A stretch of DNA of 64,000 nt from Alphaproteobacteria bacterium (GCA_030433215.1 JAUIMC010000001.1:434001-498000), one strand, 5' to 3'; shown: positions 9,364-18,023, numbered from the stretch's first letter. The notes: generated by a model not told the origin, from the sequence alone. Program-made: numbers and translations.

Positions 9364-10194
9364 AGACTTCTTCACCGGTTTTAAGTCGTCGAATTTCGCC
9401 TCGCGTTTTTCCGACTTCGCCATATAGCTTTCCTTGATGTCGCCGGGGCGCAGCATGGCGGCGTTCCACAGCGAGATGTAATCGAGCGTGTCTTCGGTGG
9501 AATGGTCGCGCGAATAATTGATGAGGCGCTTGCAGCCGGAAACGGCGAGCGGCGAATGCGCCGCGATCTGGCGCGCAATCTCCATCACGCCGTCGAGCAG
9601 CGCTTCATGCGTCTCATAGACTTCGTTGACGAGGCCGATTTCCTTGGCTTTCGCGGCGGGAACGCGCTCGGCGGTGTAGGCCATCTGGCGCGCCCAGCCT
9701 TCGGGGACAATCTTTGCGAGCCGCGGAAAGGTGCCCACATCGGCGGTCATGCCGATGGCCGTCTCCTGCACGCAGAAAAACGCGTCGGCGCTGGCGTAGC
9801 GGCAGTCACAGGCCGAGGCGAGATCGACCCCGGCGCCGACCGCGCCGCCCTGAATCGCGGCGAGCACAGGCTGGCGCGCATTTTCAAGCGCCGAGAAAGT
9901 CGCCTGCAGCGCCTTCACCTGATGGCGCAGCGCCTCGGCCGCGGTCTCATTGTTGTCCGGCGGCGCTTCTAATGCGCCCGACATGAACACCGAAATATCC
10001 ATGCCCGCCGTGAAATGCTTGCCTTCGGCGGAGAGGACGATGACCCGCGCTTTCGCGTCGTCCGAAATCTCGTTCACGGCCTCGGGCAGCTCGCGCCAGA
10101 ACTCCGGCGTGAAGGAGTTGAACTTGTCGGGCCGGGAAAAGCGCAAATGCGCGACGCCGTACGCAAGATCGAGGGTGAAGCAGCTATAGCTCAT
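9358..10194 (-). CDS. Crotonase family, delta3,5-delta2,4-dienoyl-CoA isomerase-like
   Basis: A 278-residue enoyl-CoA hydratase/isomerase fold protein. The start ATG 10194 (MSYSCFTL) has GAAAGG upstream; the longer frame to 10287 has no support. Oxyanion-hole segments are KHFTAGMD and IQGGAVGAGVD. The positions and spacing of Asp124, Glu144 and Asp152 match the catalytic Asp-Glu-Asp set of rat ECH1 dienoyl-CoA isomerase, and the C-terminal YSRDHSTEDTLDYI segment also matches that subfamily. Such enzymes shift double bonds during beta-oxidation of odd-position unsaturated fatty acids. A plain enoyl-CoA hydratase is the alternative. Confidence 0.85.
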   Translation of the reverse strand: MSYSCFTLDLAYGVAHLRFSRPDKFNSFTPEFWRELPEAVNEISDDAKARVIVLSAEGKHFTAGMDISVFMSGALEAPPDNNETAAEALRHQVKALQATFSALENARQPVLAAIQGGAVGAGVDLASACDCRYASADAFFCVQETAIGMTADVGTFPRLAKIVPEGWARQMAYTAERVPAAKAKEIGLVNEVYETHEALLDGVMEIARQIAAHSPLAVSGCKRLINYSRDHSTEDTLDYISLWNAAMLRPGDIKESYMAKSEKREAKFDDLKPVKKSL

Positions 10195-10429
10195 GAAACA
10201 GCCTTTCTTCGCCGGAATTTTCGCATTTCGGGTTTTCCATGATAAAGTGGTTAACGCCAAGCGGCGACAGCAGCGCCACAGCCGCACACCGATGGCGCCG
10301 ATTATGCTTCTCCGTTCGGCAAGCGCCCTTTTCGGGCGCTATTCGGGCGGCGTTCCCAATGGCGTGGGGCCCTTGGGAGCATGCGAGCCGCTCCGGAATT
10401 GGTTGAAGTTGAGTTAGGCGCCGGGCGGA

Positions 10430-11674
10430 ATGGCTCAGGACAAGGTTGCGGAAATCATCAATTTCAAGGGCGGCGCGGGCGCGCCTGCCGGCGCTCCTGC
10501 GCCTGACGAAAACGCGCCGGCGCTGGCCGGGGCCGAGCATGCCGGGGCGTTCCTCGCCGCCGCGCGTGAGGCCGCAGGGCTCTCCGTCGACGAGGTGAGC
10601 GAGGCGATCAAGGTGAAGGCCTCCCATATCGCCGCGATCGAGGTGATGCGCGCCGATCTTCTCCCCGCGCTGCCTTACGCATCGGGTTTCGTGAAAAGCT
10701 ATGCGCGCTATCTCGGCCTCGACGCCGAGGCGGTCGCCGGGCGCTTCCGCGCCGAAATCGCCGACGTTCAAAAAGCCGCCGCCGCGCCGGACGAAGCGGC
10801 GCAAGGCGCGCCTTACGCCGCGCCCGCCTCCTATGCGGCGCCGTCGCCGGTTTCTGCGGCGGGCGAGGGCGCGCGGCTCGCCACAGTTTTTGCGCTCCTC
10901 GCGGTTCTGCTTTTCGTGATGTGGGTCGGTTTTCAGGTGCTTTCGGGCAGTGGCGACGAACCGGCCACGGGGCCGAATGTCGTCGTCAGCGCGCCATCTG
11001 CCGCAACCCGGCCGTCGCTTCTGGTCCCGGCGCCGACGGCCCGGCCGCAAGAACAGCCGGCAACACAAGCGCAAGACGGCGCCGCCGCCGAAGCCGATCC
11101 GTCTACGGAAGGATCTGTTGAGGATGCTGCGCCCGCCGCGCCGCTCCCCGAAGAAGAGGGCGCCGCCGCTGAAACCCCGGAGGCTTCAGGGGAGCCGGTG
11201 GAAGAGACCGCGCAGGAAACCCCTCAGGTAACTGAGGCTACACCCGCGGGGGAAGCGCCGCCCGCGCCGACGCTGGCGAGCGAAACCGCCGCGCCCGAAG
11301 CCCAAGCCGACCAGACCGCCCAGCCGACCGAAACCCAAAGCCTGTCGCAACCCCCGCCCCAGACACGGCCTCTGCCGCGCAGGCCGCGCCCGGCGCTGCC
11401 GGTGGTGGAGGAAGCTTCGCTGTCGCGCTCCGTGCCGCCTGCTTATCCCGAACGCTGTGCGCGCGGCGCCAAGGACGTGGAATCGGTGACGGTGATGTTC
11501 GACGTCAGCGCCGCCGGCCGCGCGGTCAATGCGCGGATCGTGACTTCGACGGATTCCTGCTTCAACGACCAGGCCCTGCGCGCCCTGGCGCAATGGCGCT
11601 TCGAGCCCCGCACCGTCGACGGCGCGGCGAGCCTAGAGACCGGCAAAAGCGCGACCCTCAATTTCAGGAAGTAG
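10430..11674 (+). CDS. RodZ-type HTH protein with C-terminal TonB-like domain
   Basis: A 414-residue membrane protein with an unusual domain order. Residues about 35-105 form a RodZ/HTH_25-type helix-turn-helix (LAAAREAAGLSVDEVSEAIKVK is its core; ASGFVKSYARYLGL the end). One transmembrane helix spans about 150-170. A Pro/Ala/Glu-rich periplasmic linker runs from about 185 to 320, and residues about 328-414 resemble a TonB C-terminal domain (VPPAYPERC, FDVSAAGRAVNARIV, ALRALAQWRFEP). RodZ links MreB to the envelope; TonB-C domains bind outer-membrane receptors or act as generic periplasmic binding modules. No ExbBD genes are near. The function of the hybrid is unknown. Confidence 0.85.
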   Translation: MAQDKVAEIINFKGGAGAPAGAPAPDENAPALAGAEHAGAFLAAAREAAGLSVDEVSEAIKVKASHIAAIEVMRADLLPALPYASGFVKSYARYLGLDAEAVAGRFRAEIADVQKAAAAPDEAAQGAPYAAPASYAAPSPVSAAGEGARLATVFALLAVLLFVMWVGFQVLSGSGDEPATGPNVVVSAPSAATRPSLLVPAPTARPQEQPATQAQDGAAAEADPSTEGSVEDAAPAAPLPEEEGAAAETPEASGEPVEETAQETPQVTEATPAGEAPPAPTLASETAAPEAQADQTAQPTETQSLSQPPPQTRPLPRRPRPALPVVEEASLSRSVPPAYPERCARGAKDVESVTVMFDVSAAGRAVNARIVTSTDSCFNDQALRALAQWRFEPRTVDGAASLETGKSATLNFRK

Positions 11675-11676
11675 TC

Positions 11677-13464
11677 CTAGTAGACCCGCTTCTTCGGCTC
11701 GATATATTTGATCTCGTCCGAGAGGGTGAAGTCGTGCACCGGGCGATAGTCGAGGGTCGCCTTGCCGTTGGCGAACCAGGCGGCGGTGTGCTTCATCCAG
11801 TTGGCGTCGTCGCGGTCGGGGAAGTCTTCGCGCGCATGTGCGCCGCGGCTTTCCTTGCGGTTCGCCGCGCCCTCCATGGTGACGACCGCCTGGCCGATCA
11901 TATTGTCGAATTCGAGGGTTTCGACGAGGTCAGTGTTCCAGATCAGCGAACGGTCGGTGACGCCGATATCCGGCATGCCGGCGTGAACCTCGCTGATACG
12001 CGCGCAGCCCTGTTGCAGCGACTCTTCGGTGCGGAAGACGGCGCAGTCCTCCTGCATGACGCGCTGCATCTGCGCGCGAAGGGCCGCGGTCGGCGTTCCA
12101 CCCTTGGCGTAGCGGAACTTGTCGAGGCGGGCGAGGGCTTCTTCTGTCGCCTGTTTCGGAAGCTCCGGCATCGGCGCGTCGCGGTCGACGATCTCGCCGC
12201 AGCGAAGGCCCGCCGCGCGCCCGAACACCACGAGGTCGATCAGCGAGTTGGAGCCGAGGCGGTTGGCGCCGTGCACGGAAACGCAGGCCGCTTCGCCGAT
12301 GGCCATGAGGCCCGGCACCACCACTTCCGAGTTGTCGCCGCGCTTGGTCAGCACCTCGCCGTGATAATTCGTCGGGATGCCGCCCATATTGTAGTGAACC
12401 GTGGGGATCACCGGGATCGGTTCTTTCGTCACGTCGACGCCGGCGAAAATCTTCGCGCTTTCCGAAATCCCGGGCAGGCGGCTCGCCAGCACTTTCGGGT
12501 CGAGGTGATTGAGGTTGAGGTGTATATGGTCCTTGTTCGGACCGACGCCGCGGCCCTCGCGGATCTCCATGGTCATGGAGCGCGAGACGACGTCGCGCGA
12601 GGCGAGGTCTTTCGCGGAAGGCGCATAGCGCTCCATGAAGCGCTCGCCTTCGGAGTTGGTGAGATAGCCGCCTTCGCCGCGTGCGCCCTCGGTGATGAGA
12701 ACGCCGGCGCCGTAAATCCCGGTGGGGTGGAACTGCACGAACTCCATGTCCTGCAAGGGCAGGCCGGCGCGCAGGACCATGGCGTTGCCGTCGCCAGTGC
12801 AGGTGTGGGCTGAGGTGCAGGAGAAATAGACGCGGCCATAGCCGCCGGTCGCAAGGATCACCATCTTCGCAGAGAAGCGGTGGATGATCCCGGTATCGAG
12901 CTCCCACGAGATCACGCCGCGGCATTCGCCGTCTTCGGACATGATCAGGTCGAGGGCGAAATGCTCGATGAAGAACTTCGCGTTCTGCTTCACCGACTGG
13001 CCGTAAAGCGTGTGCAGGATGGCGTGGCCGGTGCGGTCCGCGGCGGCGCAGGTGCGCTGGACCTGGCCTTCGCCGTAATTCTTGGTCATGCCGCCGAAGG
13101 CGCGCTGATAGATCTTGCCTTCTTCGGTGCGGGAGAACGGAACGCCCCAGTGCTCGAGTTCGTAAACGGCGGCGGGGGCGTGGCGGCAGAGATATTCGAT
13201 GGCGTCCTGGTCGCCGAGCCAGTCGGAGCCCTTGACGGTGTCGTACATGTGCCAGCGCCAGTCGTCCTCGCCCATATTACCGAGAGAGGCGGAGATGCCG
13301 CCCTGCGCCGCAACCGTGTGGGAGCGGGTCGGGAACACCTTGGTGACGCAGGCCGTCTTCAGACCGGCTTGCGCCGCGCCCAGCGTCGCGCGCAATCCTG
13401 CGCCGCCGGCGCCGACGACGACAACGTCATATTCGTGATCGACAATTTCGTAACTCGAAGTCAT
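11677..13464 (-). CDS. sdhA: Succinate dehydrogenase flavoprotein subunit
   Basis: A 595-residue catalytic subunit that oxidises succinate to fumarate. [13 protein letters not shown] (14-26) is the FAD Rossmann motif, and [10 protein letters not shown] places the His at about 49 that carries covalent FAD. Active-site segments FHPTG and TEGARGEGG are intact, and the C-terminus has the expected [16 protein letters not shown] 13464 gives the normal length; ATG 13473 is possible. It follows sdhD by 35 bp in the order sdhC-sdhD-sdhA. The expected sdhB does not follow; it is at 2863-3687. Confidence 0.97.
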   Translation of the reverse strand: MTSSYEIVDHEYDVVVVGAGGAGLRATLGAAQAGLKTACVTKVFPTRSHTVAAQGGISASLGNMGEDDWRWHMYDTVKGSDWLGDQDAIEYLCRHAPAAVYELEHWGVPFSRTEEGKIYQRAFGGMTKNYGEGQVQRTCAAADRTGHAILHTLYGQSVKQNAKFFIEHFALDLIMSEDGECRGVISWELDTGIIHRFSAKMVILATGGYGRVYFSCTSAHTCTGDGNAMVLRAGLPLQDMEFVQFHPTGIYGAGVLITEGARGEGGYLTNSEGERFMERYAPSAKDLASRDVVSRSMTMEIREGRGVGPNKDHIHLNLNHLDPKVLASRLPGISESAKIFAGVDVTKEPIPVIPTVHYNMGGIPTNYHGEVLTKRGDNSEVVVPGLMAIGEAACVSVHGANRLGSNSLIDLVVFGRAAGLRCGEIVDRDAPMPELPKQATEEALARLDKFRYAKGGTPTAALRAQMQRVMQEDCAVFRTEESLQQGCARISEVHAGMPDIGVTDRSLIWNTDLVETLEFDNMIGQAVVTMEGAANRKESRGAHAREDFPDRDDANWMKHTAAWFANGKATLDYRPVHDFTLSDEIKYIEPKKRVY

Positions 13465-13499
13465 GGGAGGCATCCTGGGGGAGCGAAGGTGGAGCGGCG

Positions 13500-13835
13500 T
13501 CAGCCGGCGAAGGTCACAGTATAGACGGCGAAGGCCGCGCCCGCGATCAGCGCGAGGCAGACGAGCCAGTTCAAAATATCGAGAACGCCTTTGAGGCCGG
13601 AATGGATATAGTCGGCGATGATTTCGGCCATGCCGATGCGCATGTGCCAGGCGCCGATGGCGATGAAGAGCGCCATCAGAATGCCGTTCAGCGGCTTTGC
13701 GAGCCAGGCCCGCGCCGCGTCGTAATCGGCGCCGAGATGCGAGACCACGCCCACGAGAAACCACAGGCCCAGCGGGATCAGGAGCGCCGCGGTGAAGCGC
13801 TGCATGATGAAGGAAGAGGTGCCTTTATGGGCCAT
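13500..13835 (-). CDS. sdhD: Succinate dehydrogenase membrane anchor subunit
   Basis: A 111-residue hydrophobic subunit with three transmembrane helices (about 15-35, 50-72 and 85-108). With SdhC it forms the haem b and ubiquinone-binding anchor of complex II. The helix II segment [18 protein letters not shown] has the His expected for an axial haem ligand and matches the alphaproteobacterial SdhD pattern. It starts 3 bp after sdhC and precedes sdhA. Confidence 0.93.
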   Translation of the reverse strand: MAHKGTSSFIMQRFTAALLIPLGLWFLVGVVSHLGADYDAARAWLAKPLNGILMALFIAIGAWHMRIGMAEIIADYIHSGLKGVLDILNWLVCLALIAGAAFAVYTVTFAG

Positions 13836-13838
13836 CTT

Positions 13839-14240
13839 TTACGCTCCCATGCCGGCGTACCCGGCCCACAGGATGATCGCGGCGAGCACGACCGAGCCGA
13901 TATAGACGGCCCAGGCGGTCTTGGTGGCGGTGGGGACGGCGAGGCCGCGCCCGGAATCCCAGTAGAGATGGCGAAGCCCGTTCATGAGGTGAAAGGACAG
14001 CGACCAGACATAACCGGCGACAATGATGAAGCCGACGGGGCTCGTCACGAAGCCGGAGACCCCGGCGAAAAGCGACGGGCTGAAAGCCAGCGACAGAACC
14101 CAGAGGGCGAGGAGCAGCGAGCCGCCATAGAGCACGGCGCCGGTCCCGCGATGGGTGATCGACGCCGCCATGGTGACGGTGAAGCGCCAGATTTGTAAGT
14201 GCGGCGATAAAGGACGCGCGCCTTGCGCGTGATCGGCCAT
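13839..14240 (-). CDS. sdhC: Succinate dehydrogenase cytochrome b556 subunit
   Basis: A 133-residue membrane anchor subunit. The SdhC signature RPLSPHLQIWR (about 9-19) and SITHRGTG (28-35) are intact, and SFHLMNGLRHLYWD carries the haem-ligand His. Three transmembrane helices follow. First gene of the sdhC-sdhD-sdhA transcript; the 180-bp divergent gap to the YbjN-like gene should hold its promoter. Confidence 0.95.
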   Translation of the reverse strand: MADHAQGARPLSPHLQIWRFTVTMAASITHRGTGAVLYGGSLLLALWVLSLAFSPSLFAGVSGFVTSPVGFIIVAGYVWSLSFHLMNGLRHLYWDSGRGLAVPTATKTAWAVYIGSVVLAAIILWAGYAGMGA

Positions 14241-14420
14241 GAAACCCCCGAAAGGTCAGCGGTTGGAAATGTGGGGGGAACATAGGCTGCCCCTTTCCCA
14301 AGTCAACGCGGCGAAACTGCGCCATCTTGGCCCCGATGGCCCGCCGGACCATTGCCAAGCCCGCGGTCTATCGGTCATGCTGCCCGCCGGTATGGGTAAC
14401 AAAAGCGTGGGGCGGCGATC

Positions 14421-14936
14421 ATGGGACGTATTCGAACAGTTCTGACCGGGGCGGGCGTTCTCTTGGCGGCGGGCGCGCTTGTCCTGTCCCCGGCCGGGGC
14501 CGAAACGCTCGGGGCGGTGACGGCGGATCAGCTTGAGGACGCCCTGACGGACGCCGGGCTTTCCCCCGACATGATGGCCGATAGCGCTACCGGCGCGCCG
14601 GTGGCGCAGGGAAAAGCCGGCCAGTTCGGCTTTTACGTGCGGGCGCTCTCCTGCTCGGGTTCGCCCCAGGCCTGTGAGACCCTCGTCTTCTTCGCCAATT
14701 TCGAACTTGGCCGCGAGGTCTCCCAGAGCGATTACCGCATTGTCAACAGCTTCAATGACAGCCAGGTCTTTGGGCGCGCTTACGTTCTCGAGGGCACGGG
14801 CGAGGTTGGCGTCGATTATGTGATCGAGCTCGACGGCGGCGTCACCGAAGAGCACCTGTCCCAGAACATCTCGCGCTGGGCCGACGTTATCTCGGCTTTC
14901 GTCTCGAAATTTCAGGAAGGCGAGCCGACGAGTTAG
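14421..14936 (+). CDS. Secreted YbjN-domain-like protein
   Basis: A 171-residue protein with a clear signal peptide (residues about 1-27, ending SPAGA-ET). The mature part resembles the YbjN fold: an N-terminal helix (VTADQLEDALTDAGL), a beta strand (QFGFYVRALSC), a segment LVFFANFELGREVS and a terminal helical region ending VSKFQEG. Two Cys (SCSGSPQAC) are spaced for a disulfide. YbjN-type proteins have a chaperone-like fold, but no defined reaction is known. Divergent from sdhC. Confidence 0.65.
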   Translation: MGRIRTVLTGAGVLLAAGALVLSPAGAETLGAVTADQLEDALTDAGLSPDMMADSATGAPVAQGKAGQFGFYVRALSCSGSPQACETLVFFANFELGREVSQSDYRIVNSFNDSQVFGRAYVLEGTGEVGVDYVIELDGGVTEEHLSQNISRWADVISAFVSKFQEGEPTS

Positions 14937-15122
14937 GGAATAGGTTTGCGGCGTTGAATAAGCCGCCAACTTTTATCCATTGCCGGTTTGTTCCGCACCC
15001 CAATAAATTGAACCGCGCGTCCGGCTTTCATCGCTTCCGATGAATTCTTCACTGAATCCCGCATTCGGTGCGTAGTTATCAACGTGTTTCAAAACCCGCT
15101 TATGATGGCGTCCGTACAGGTT

Positions 15123-15195
15123 GTGTCATCGCCGGGCTTATCCCGGCGATCCAGTCAACGCGTCTGGATGCCCGGGACGAGCCCGGGCATGACAC
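15123..15195. repeat. REP-like double hairpin
   Basis: Two GC-rich hairpins face each other: CGCCGGG-CTTAT-CCCGGCG near 15130-15148 and GCCCGGG-ACGA-GCCCGGGC near 15168-15188. Outer ends GTGTCAT/ATGACAC and inner ends ATCCAG/CTGGAT are also inverted, so the whole unit folds as one nested palindrome. This is the layout of common alphaproteobacterial intergenic repeats ending in ATGAC. Confidence 0.75.
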
Positions 15196-15288
15196 ATGAG
15201 AGAAAACGAGGCTCGCATCTCGCACGCCACTATTCCATCGTGTAGCGCGCGCGGGGATCACAAAGGCTGGCCGGAGATCAGGAAAAAG

Positions 15289-15393
15289 CCCCGTGGAACA
15301 ATTGTCGCAAATGGCGCCAAACTTTGCTGAAAGCCAGCAAACAAGCCGCTTAAACGAAACGCGGGATTCGTTTTACGCAAAATTGTTTCACGG
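15289..15393 (-). repeat. Dispersed ~105-bp inverted-repeat element, copy 1
   Basis: Starts CCCCGTGGAACAATTG and ends AATTGTTTCACGG, giving imperfect terminal inverted repeats. The reverse complement of 47907-48010 aligns end to end with this copy at roughly three-quarters identity with one 1-base gap; AAATGGCGCCAAACT is nearly unchanged. No coding gene is evident inside. It lies just 3' of the TerB-like gene. Confidence 0.7.
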
Positions 15394-15403
15394 CGAAGGG
15401 CGC

Positions 15404-16366
15404 TTACGCGGCGCGGTCGATGAGGGCTTTGAGGCCTTCGGGAAGGTCGTCTTTCAATTCGCGCAGGCGTTCAATGAGGCGGCGCTCATTGGCGTCGAAG
15501 GCGCCGTCGCGGCCGATGCGGCCCGCAAGCCAGTCGGCTTCCGTCTTGGTGAGCCTTTCGGCGTGGGCGATGTCGGCCTCGCGCTGCTCGTTATGCGCTT
15601 CATGGACGGATTTGTCGTTCTTGTAGGCGTCGATCACGGCGCCGAAGCCGCCGGAGACCATGCGCTTGAAGAAGCCGCCGACATTGGTCGAGTGGTCCTT
15701 GGCCCAGGCGTTGCGGCGGAAGGCTTCCTCGCGGCTCGGCGCCGTGTAACCGAGATGCGCCATCAGGTGGTTGACGACCCCTTGCACGAAAAGCTCCGTC
15801 CACGCCGGATTGTTGTGGGCGGTCTCGACGGCATCATTGATGTCGAAGAGAAGCTCGGCTTCGCGGCGCGTCACGGCGACATGGCCGTCGCCGCCGGCGG
15901 CGAAAAGATAGCGGCGCAGAAGCACCGCGTCCTGCTTGTCGACGACCGGTCCGTCCGGCTTGTCGAGGATCACCGCCTTGAACTGCTCGCCGACGAACGC
16001 GGTCATGTCCGGCGGCGTTTGCGTCGCCGTTTCCATGAGCTTCACCATCAGCGCCACTTCAAGGGCGTTGGCGTGGCCGTTGCGCAGCACGCGCGCCTTC
16101 AGGGACTGGAACTCTTCCGCCGTCAGATAGCCGTGGGGTTCTTCCTCGCGGAGATAAAAATCCGCCGCAGCTTCGGCGAAAAACTGGAACCATTCCGGAT
16201 CGCCTTTCTGCGCCCGGTCGCCCAGATCGAAGAGCGCGTCGAGCTCAGATGGCTCGACAATGCCGTTCGCGAAGACGGTCCGGCGCAGGAACAAGACTTC
16301 GTCAGCGGAGACAAAGCCGTCAGCGCCGATGGCGGCGAGGCGGGTGGAAAGAGACGGATCGGACAT
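15404..16366 (-). CDS. TerB-like/tellurite-resistance-fold hypothetical protein
   Basis: A 320-residue soluble, acidic, all-helical protein from ATG 16366, chosen for the GGGGAG Shine-Dalgarno 10 nt upstream. It shows repeated helical units with similar wording: GFVSADEVLFLRRTVFANG, GYLTAEEFQSLKARVLRNG and PVVDKQDAVLLRRYLFAAG, each followed by an acidic helix, suggesting three internal repeats of a TerB/EF-hand-like module. A further AFDANERRLIERLREL unit closes the C-terminus. No signal peptide or catalytic motif is seen. Function unknown. Confidence 0.65.
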   Translation of the reverse strand: MSDPSLSTRLAAIGADGFVSADEVLFLRRTVFANGIVEPSELDALFDLGDRAQKGDPEWFQFFAEAAADFYLREEEPHGYLTAEEFQSLKARVLRNGHANALEVALMVKLMETATQTPPDMTAFVGEQFKAVILDKPDGPVVDKQDAVLLRRYLFAAGGDGHVAVTRREAELLFDINDAVETAHNNPAWTELFVQGVVNHLMAHLGYTAPSREEAFRRNAWAKDHSTNVGGFFKRMVSGGFGAVIDAYKNDKSVHEAHNEQREADIAHAERLTKTEADWLAGRIGRDGAFDANERRLIERLRELKDDLPEGLKALIDRAA

Positions 16367-16490
16367 GGGCGGGTTGCTCCCCGGGCAAAAAAAGATCGAG
16401 GGAGCATCGCGCATTGAAGTTAAAAACAGGGAAAAGAATTCGATGGGGATTGGCTCATTAAGCTTGCGTTAACCGGCCTTTTTAGCGGTC

Positions 16491-16553
16491 GCGTGATCGA
16501 ACCGGAAAACCGGTTCCCGTTGAAAGCTAAACACTTTCAACACCTGATCACGC
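16491..16553. repeat. Three-way-junction palindromic element
   Basis: An outer stem GCGTGATC (16491-16498) / GATCACGC (16546-16553) encloses two perfect hairpins: GAACCGG-AAAA-CCGGTTC (16499-16516) and GTTGAAAG-loop-CTTTCAAC (16519-16541). It sits 2 bp beyond the yeiH stop. The AACCGGTT core and flanking GATC/ATC ends recall an abundant rhizobial intergenic repeat, so a REP family is likely. Confidence 0.7.
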
Positions 16554-16555
16554 TC

Positions 16556-17569
16556 CTAATGCGGCAGGACGCCCTTGCCGAAGGCGACGGCGAGCCCGAC
16601 AAAAGCCGCGAGCCAGGCCGTCTGGAGAACGAGCGTCGCCACCGGCCTGTGGCCCACCTCGAAAAGCTCCTTGAGGGCGGTTTTGACCCCCAGCGCCGAG
16701 ACCGCCACGACAAGGCAGAACCGGGAAGCGCCGGCGATCGTCTGGCCGAGACTTTCGGGGACGAGGCCGAAACTGTTTGCGGTCATCAGCGCGGCGAAGC
16801 CGATCAGGAAAACCGGGAAAGCGCGGCTTGTCGCTTCCGTACCGGCTTGGCGGGAGAAAACGAGCGCGATCACGAACACCGCCGGGGCGAGCAGCGTGAC
16901 CCGCATCAGCTTGACGACGGCGGCGACGGCGCCCGCGTCGTCGGAGACGATATAGCCCGCGCCGATCACCTGCGCGACGTCGTGAATGGTGGCGCCGAGA
17001 AAGACGCCGGCTTGCATCTCGGAAAAGCCGAGAAGATTGGTGAGCGGCGGATAGGCCACCATGGCGATGGTGGAGAGGGTAGTAACGCCGACCACAGTGA
17101 GAATGAGGTTGCGCTCGCTGTCTTTCGTCTGCGGCAGAACGGACGCGATGGCCATCGCCGCCGAGGCGCCGCAGATCGCGACGGCGCCGGCGGAAAGCGT
17201 TGCATGCGGGCCCGTGAGCCCGGCGCCGCGCCCGATGAGAACACCGGCGGCGATCGTGGTCGCCACAGCGGCGACGACGAGCAGCGCCGTCGCCCAGCCG
17301 AGATGGGCGATTTCGGAAAAAGTCACCGACGCGCCGAGCAGGATCACCCCGAGCTGCAAGACGCGTTTCGAGGCAAACTGGATGCCTGCGCCGGTGCGCG
17401 GGTCGTCATTGAGGAAGTTGAAGGCGATGCCGAACAGGATCGCGTAAAGCATCACTGGCCCGCCATAGCGCGACGAAATGAAAAGCGATGCGAAAGCGAC
17501 CGTTACCGCGAGCAGAAGCCCCGGCGCCAGCGCGCGCGCTTTCTCGGACAGGCGGGAAAAGGTGCTCAA
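16556..17569 (-). CDS. YeiH/YadS-type UPF0324 putative sulfate exporter family protein
   Basis: A 337-residue membrane protein with about ten helices. Family signatures are present: ASKRVLQLGVILLGASVTFSEI, GAVAICGASAAMAIA, and GVFLGATIHDVAQVIGAGY. Members are annotated as putative sulfate exporters, without firm biochemical proof in most cases. The start is a TTG at 17569; no in-frame ATG/GTG lies upstream before the frame leaves the family alignment. A DUF6356 gene lies 48 bp upstream on the same strand, and an Lrp-type regulator is divergent. Confidence 0.88.
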   Translation of the reverse strand: MSTFSRLSEKARALAPGLLLAVTVAFASLFISSRYGGPVMLYAILFGIAFNFLNDDPRTGAGIQFASKRVLQLGVILLGASVTFSEIAHLGWATALLVVAAVATTIAAGVLIGRGAGLTGPHATLSAGAVAICGASAAMAIASVLPQTKDSERNLILTVVGVTTLSTIAMVAYPPLTNLLGFSEMQAGVFLGATIHDVAQVIGAGYIVSDDAGAVAAVVKLMRVTLLAPAVFVIALVFSRQAGTEATSRAFPVFLIGFAALMTANSFGLVPESLGQTIAGASRFCLVVAVSALGVKTALKELFEVGHRPVATLVLQTAWLAAFVGLAVAFGKGVLPH

Positions 17570-17617
17570 GGGGCGGTCACGGGGTGGATGGGTTTTCGGG
17601 TTGCCGGCGCGCAGGGC

Positions 17618-17893
17618 TTACTCTGCTGACCGAAGCGTGTCTTCCCGCGTCGTCATCGCCGGCCTAGCGCTGTGCGCCGGCATGCGCCGATCGCGATGGG
17701 TCACCATGCGGGTGTGAAGGTCGACGACGCAATCGCGGCCAGTGGTTTTGAACAGAAAGGGCAAAAAGCCGTGGATAAGACAGGCGAGTCCGGAAAAGAC
17801 CATCTTCGAGCCGAAGCCGAAGGCCATGCCCATATGCTCGGGGTAGCTTTCTCCGACACTGGCCGGGTGCTCGGTAAAAGCGCGTTTGATCAT
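17618..17893 (-). CDS. DUF6356 family small membrane protein
   Basis: A 91-residue protein beginning with the family pattern FTEHPASVGESYPEHMGMAFGFG and one hydrophobic helix (about 29-48, MVFSGLACLIHGFLPFLF). The last ~30 residues are polar. Function unknown. It may be cotranscribed with yeiH. The start at 17893 has GGGGA upstream. Confidence 0.75.
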   Translation of the reverse strand: MIKRAFTEHPASVGESYPEHMGMAFGFGSKMVFSGLACLIHGFLPFLFKTTGRDCVVDLHTRMVTHRDRRMPAHSARPAMTTREDTLRSAE

Positions 17894-17972
17894 GAAAATC
17901 CCCGGTATCCTGTGTTCCTGAAGGGACGGATCATAGGCGGGGCCGAATGAAAAATGATTCTACAACGCTCGA

Positions 17973-18003
17973 TAGAAAAACTAATTATTGCGAGTTTTTT
18001 CTA
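17973..18003. promoter_or_regulatory. Candidate operator for the Lrp/AsnC regulator
   Basis: Inverted arms TAGAAAAACT (17973-17982) and AGTTTTTTCTA (17993-18003) in an AT-rich stretch 20 bp before the lrp-like start and in the divergent gap to the DUF6356 gene. AT-rich palindromes at this position fit Lrp autoregulation; binding is inferred. Confidence 0.45.
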
Positions 18004-18023
18004 ATTTATGTATAAAAAATAGA

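Larger units (their letters stand above)
14937..15403. other. Gene-free interval with repeats
   Basis: A 467-bp gap between the convergent YbjN-like and TerB-like genes. It contains a paired-hairpin REP element (15123-15195) and one copy of an inverted-repeat element of about 105 bp (15289-15393); both are listed separately. The remaining sequence shows no gene. Confidence 0.6.

Noticed and set aside
10184-11074. Long minus-strand frame of 296 codons opposite the HTH/TonB gene
   Set aside because: Arg-rich, no domain, and it mirrors a well-supported plus-strand gene; codon shadow of high-GC DNA.
11593-12813. 406-codon plus-strand frame opposite sdhA
   Set aside because: Antisense of the conserved sdhA; His/Arg-rich with no family.
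15293-16417. Plus-strand frame beginning inside the 15289 repeat (QMAPNFAES)
   Set aside because: Similar peptide text at 47452-48255 arises because both frames cross copies of the same repeat; not a conserved protein.
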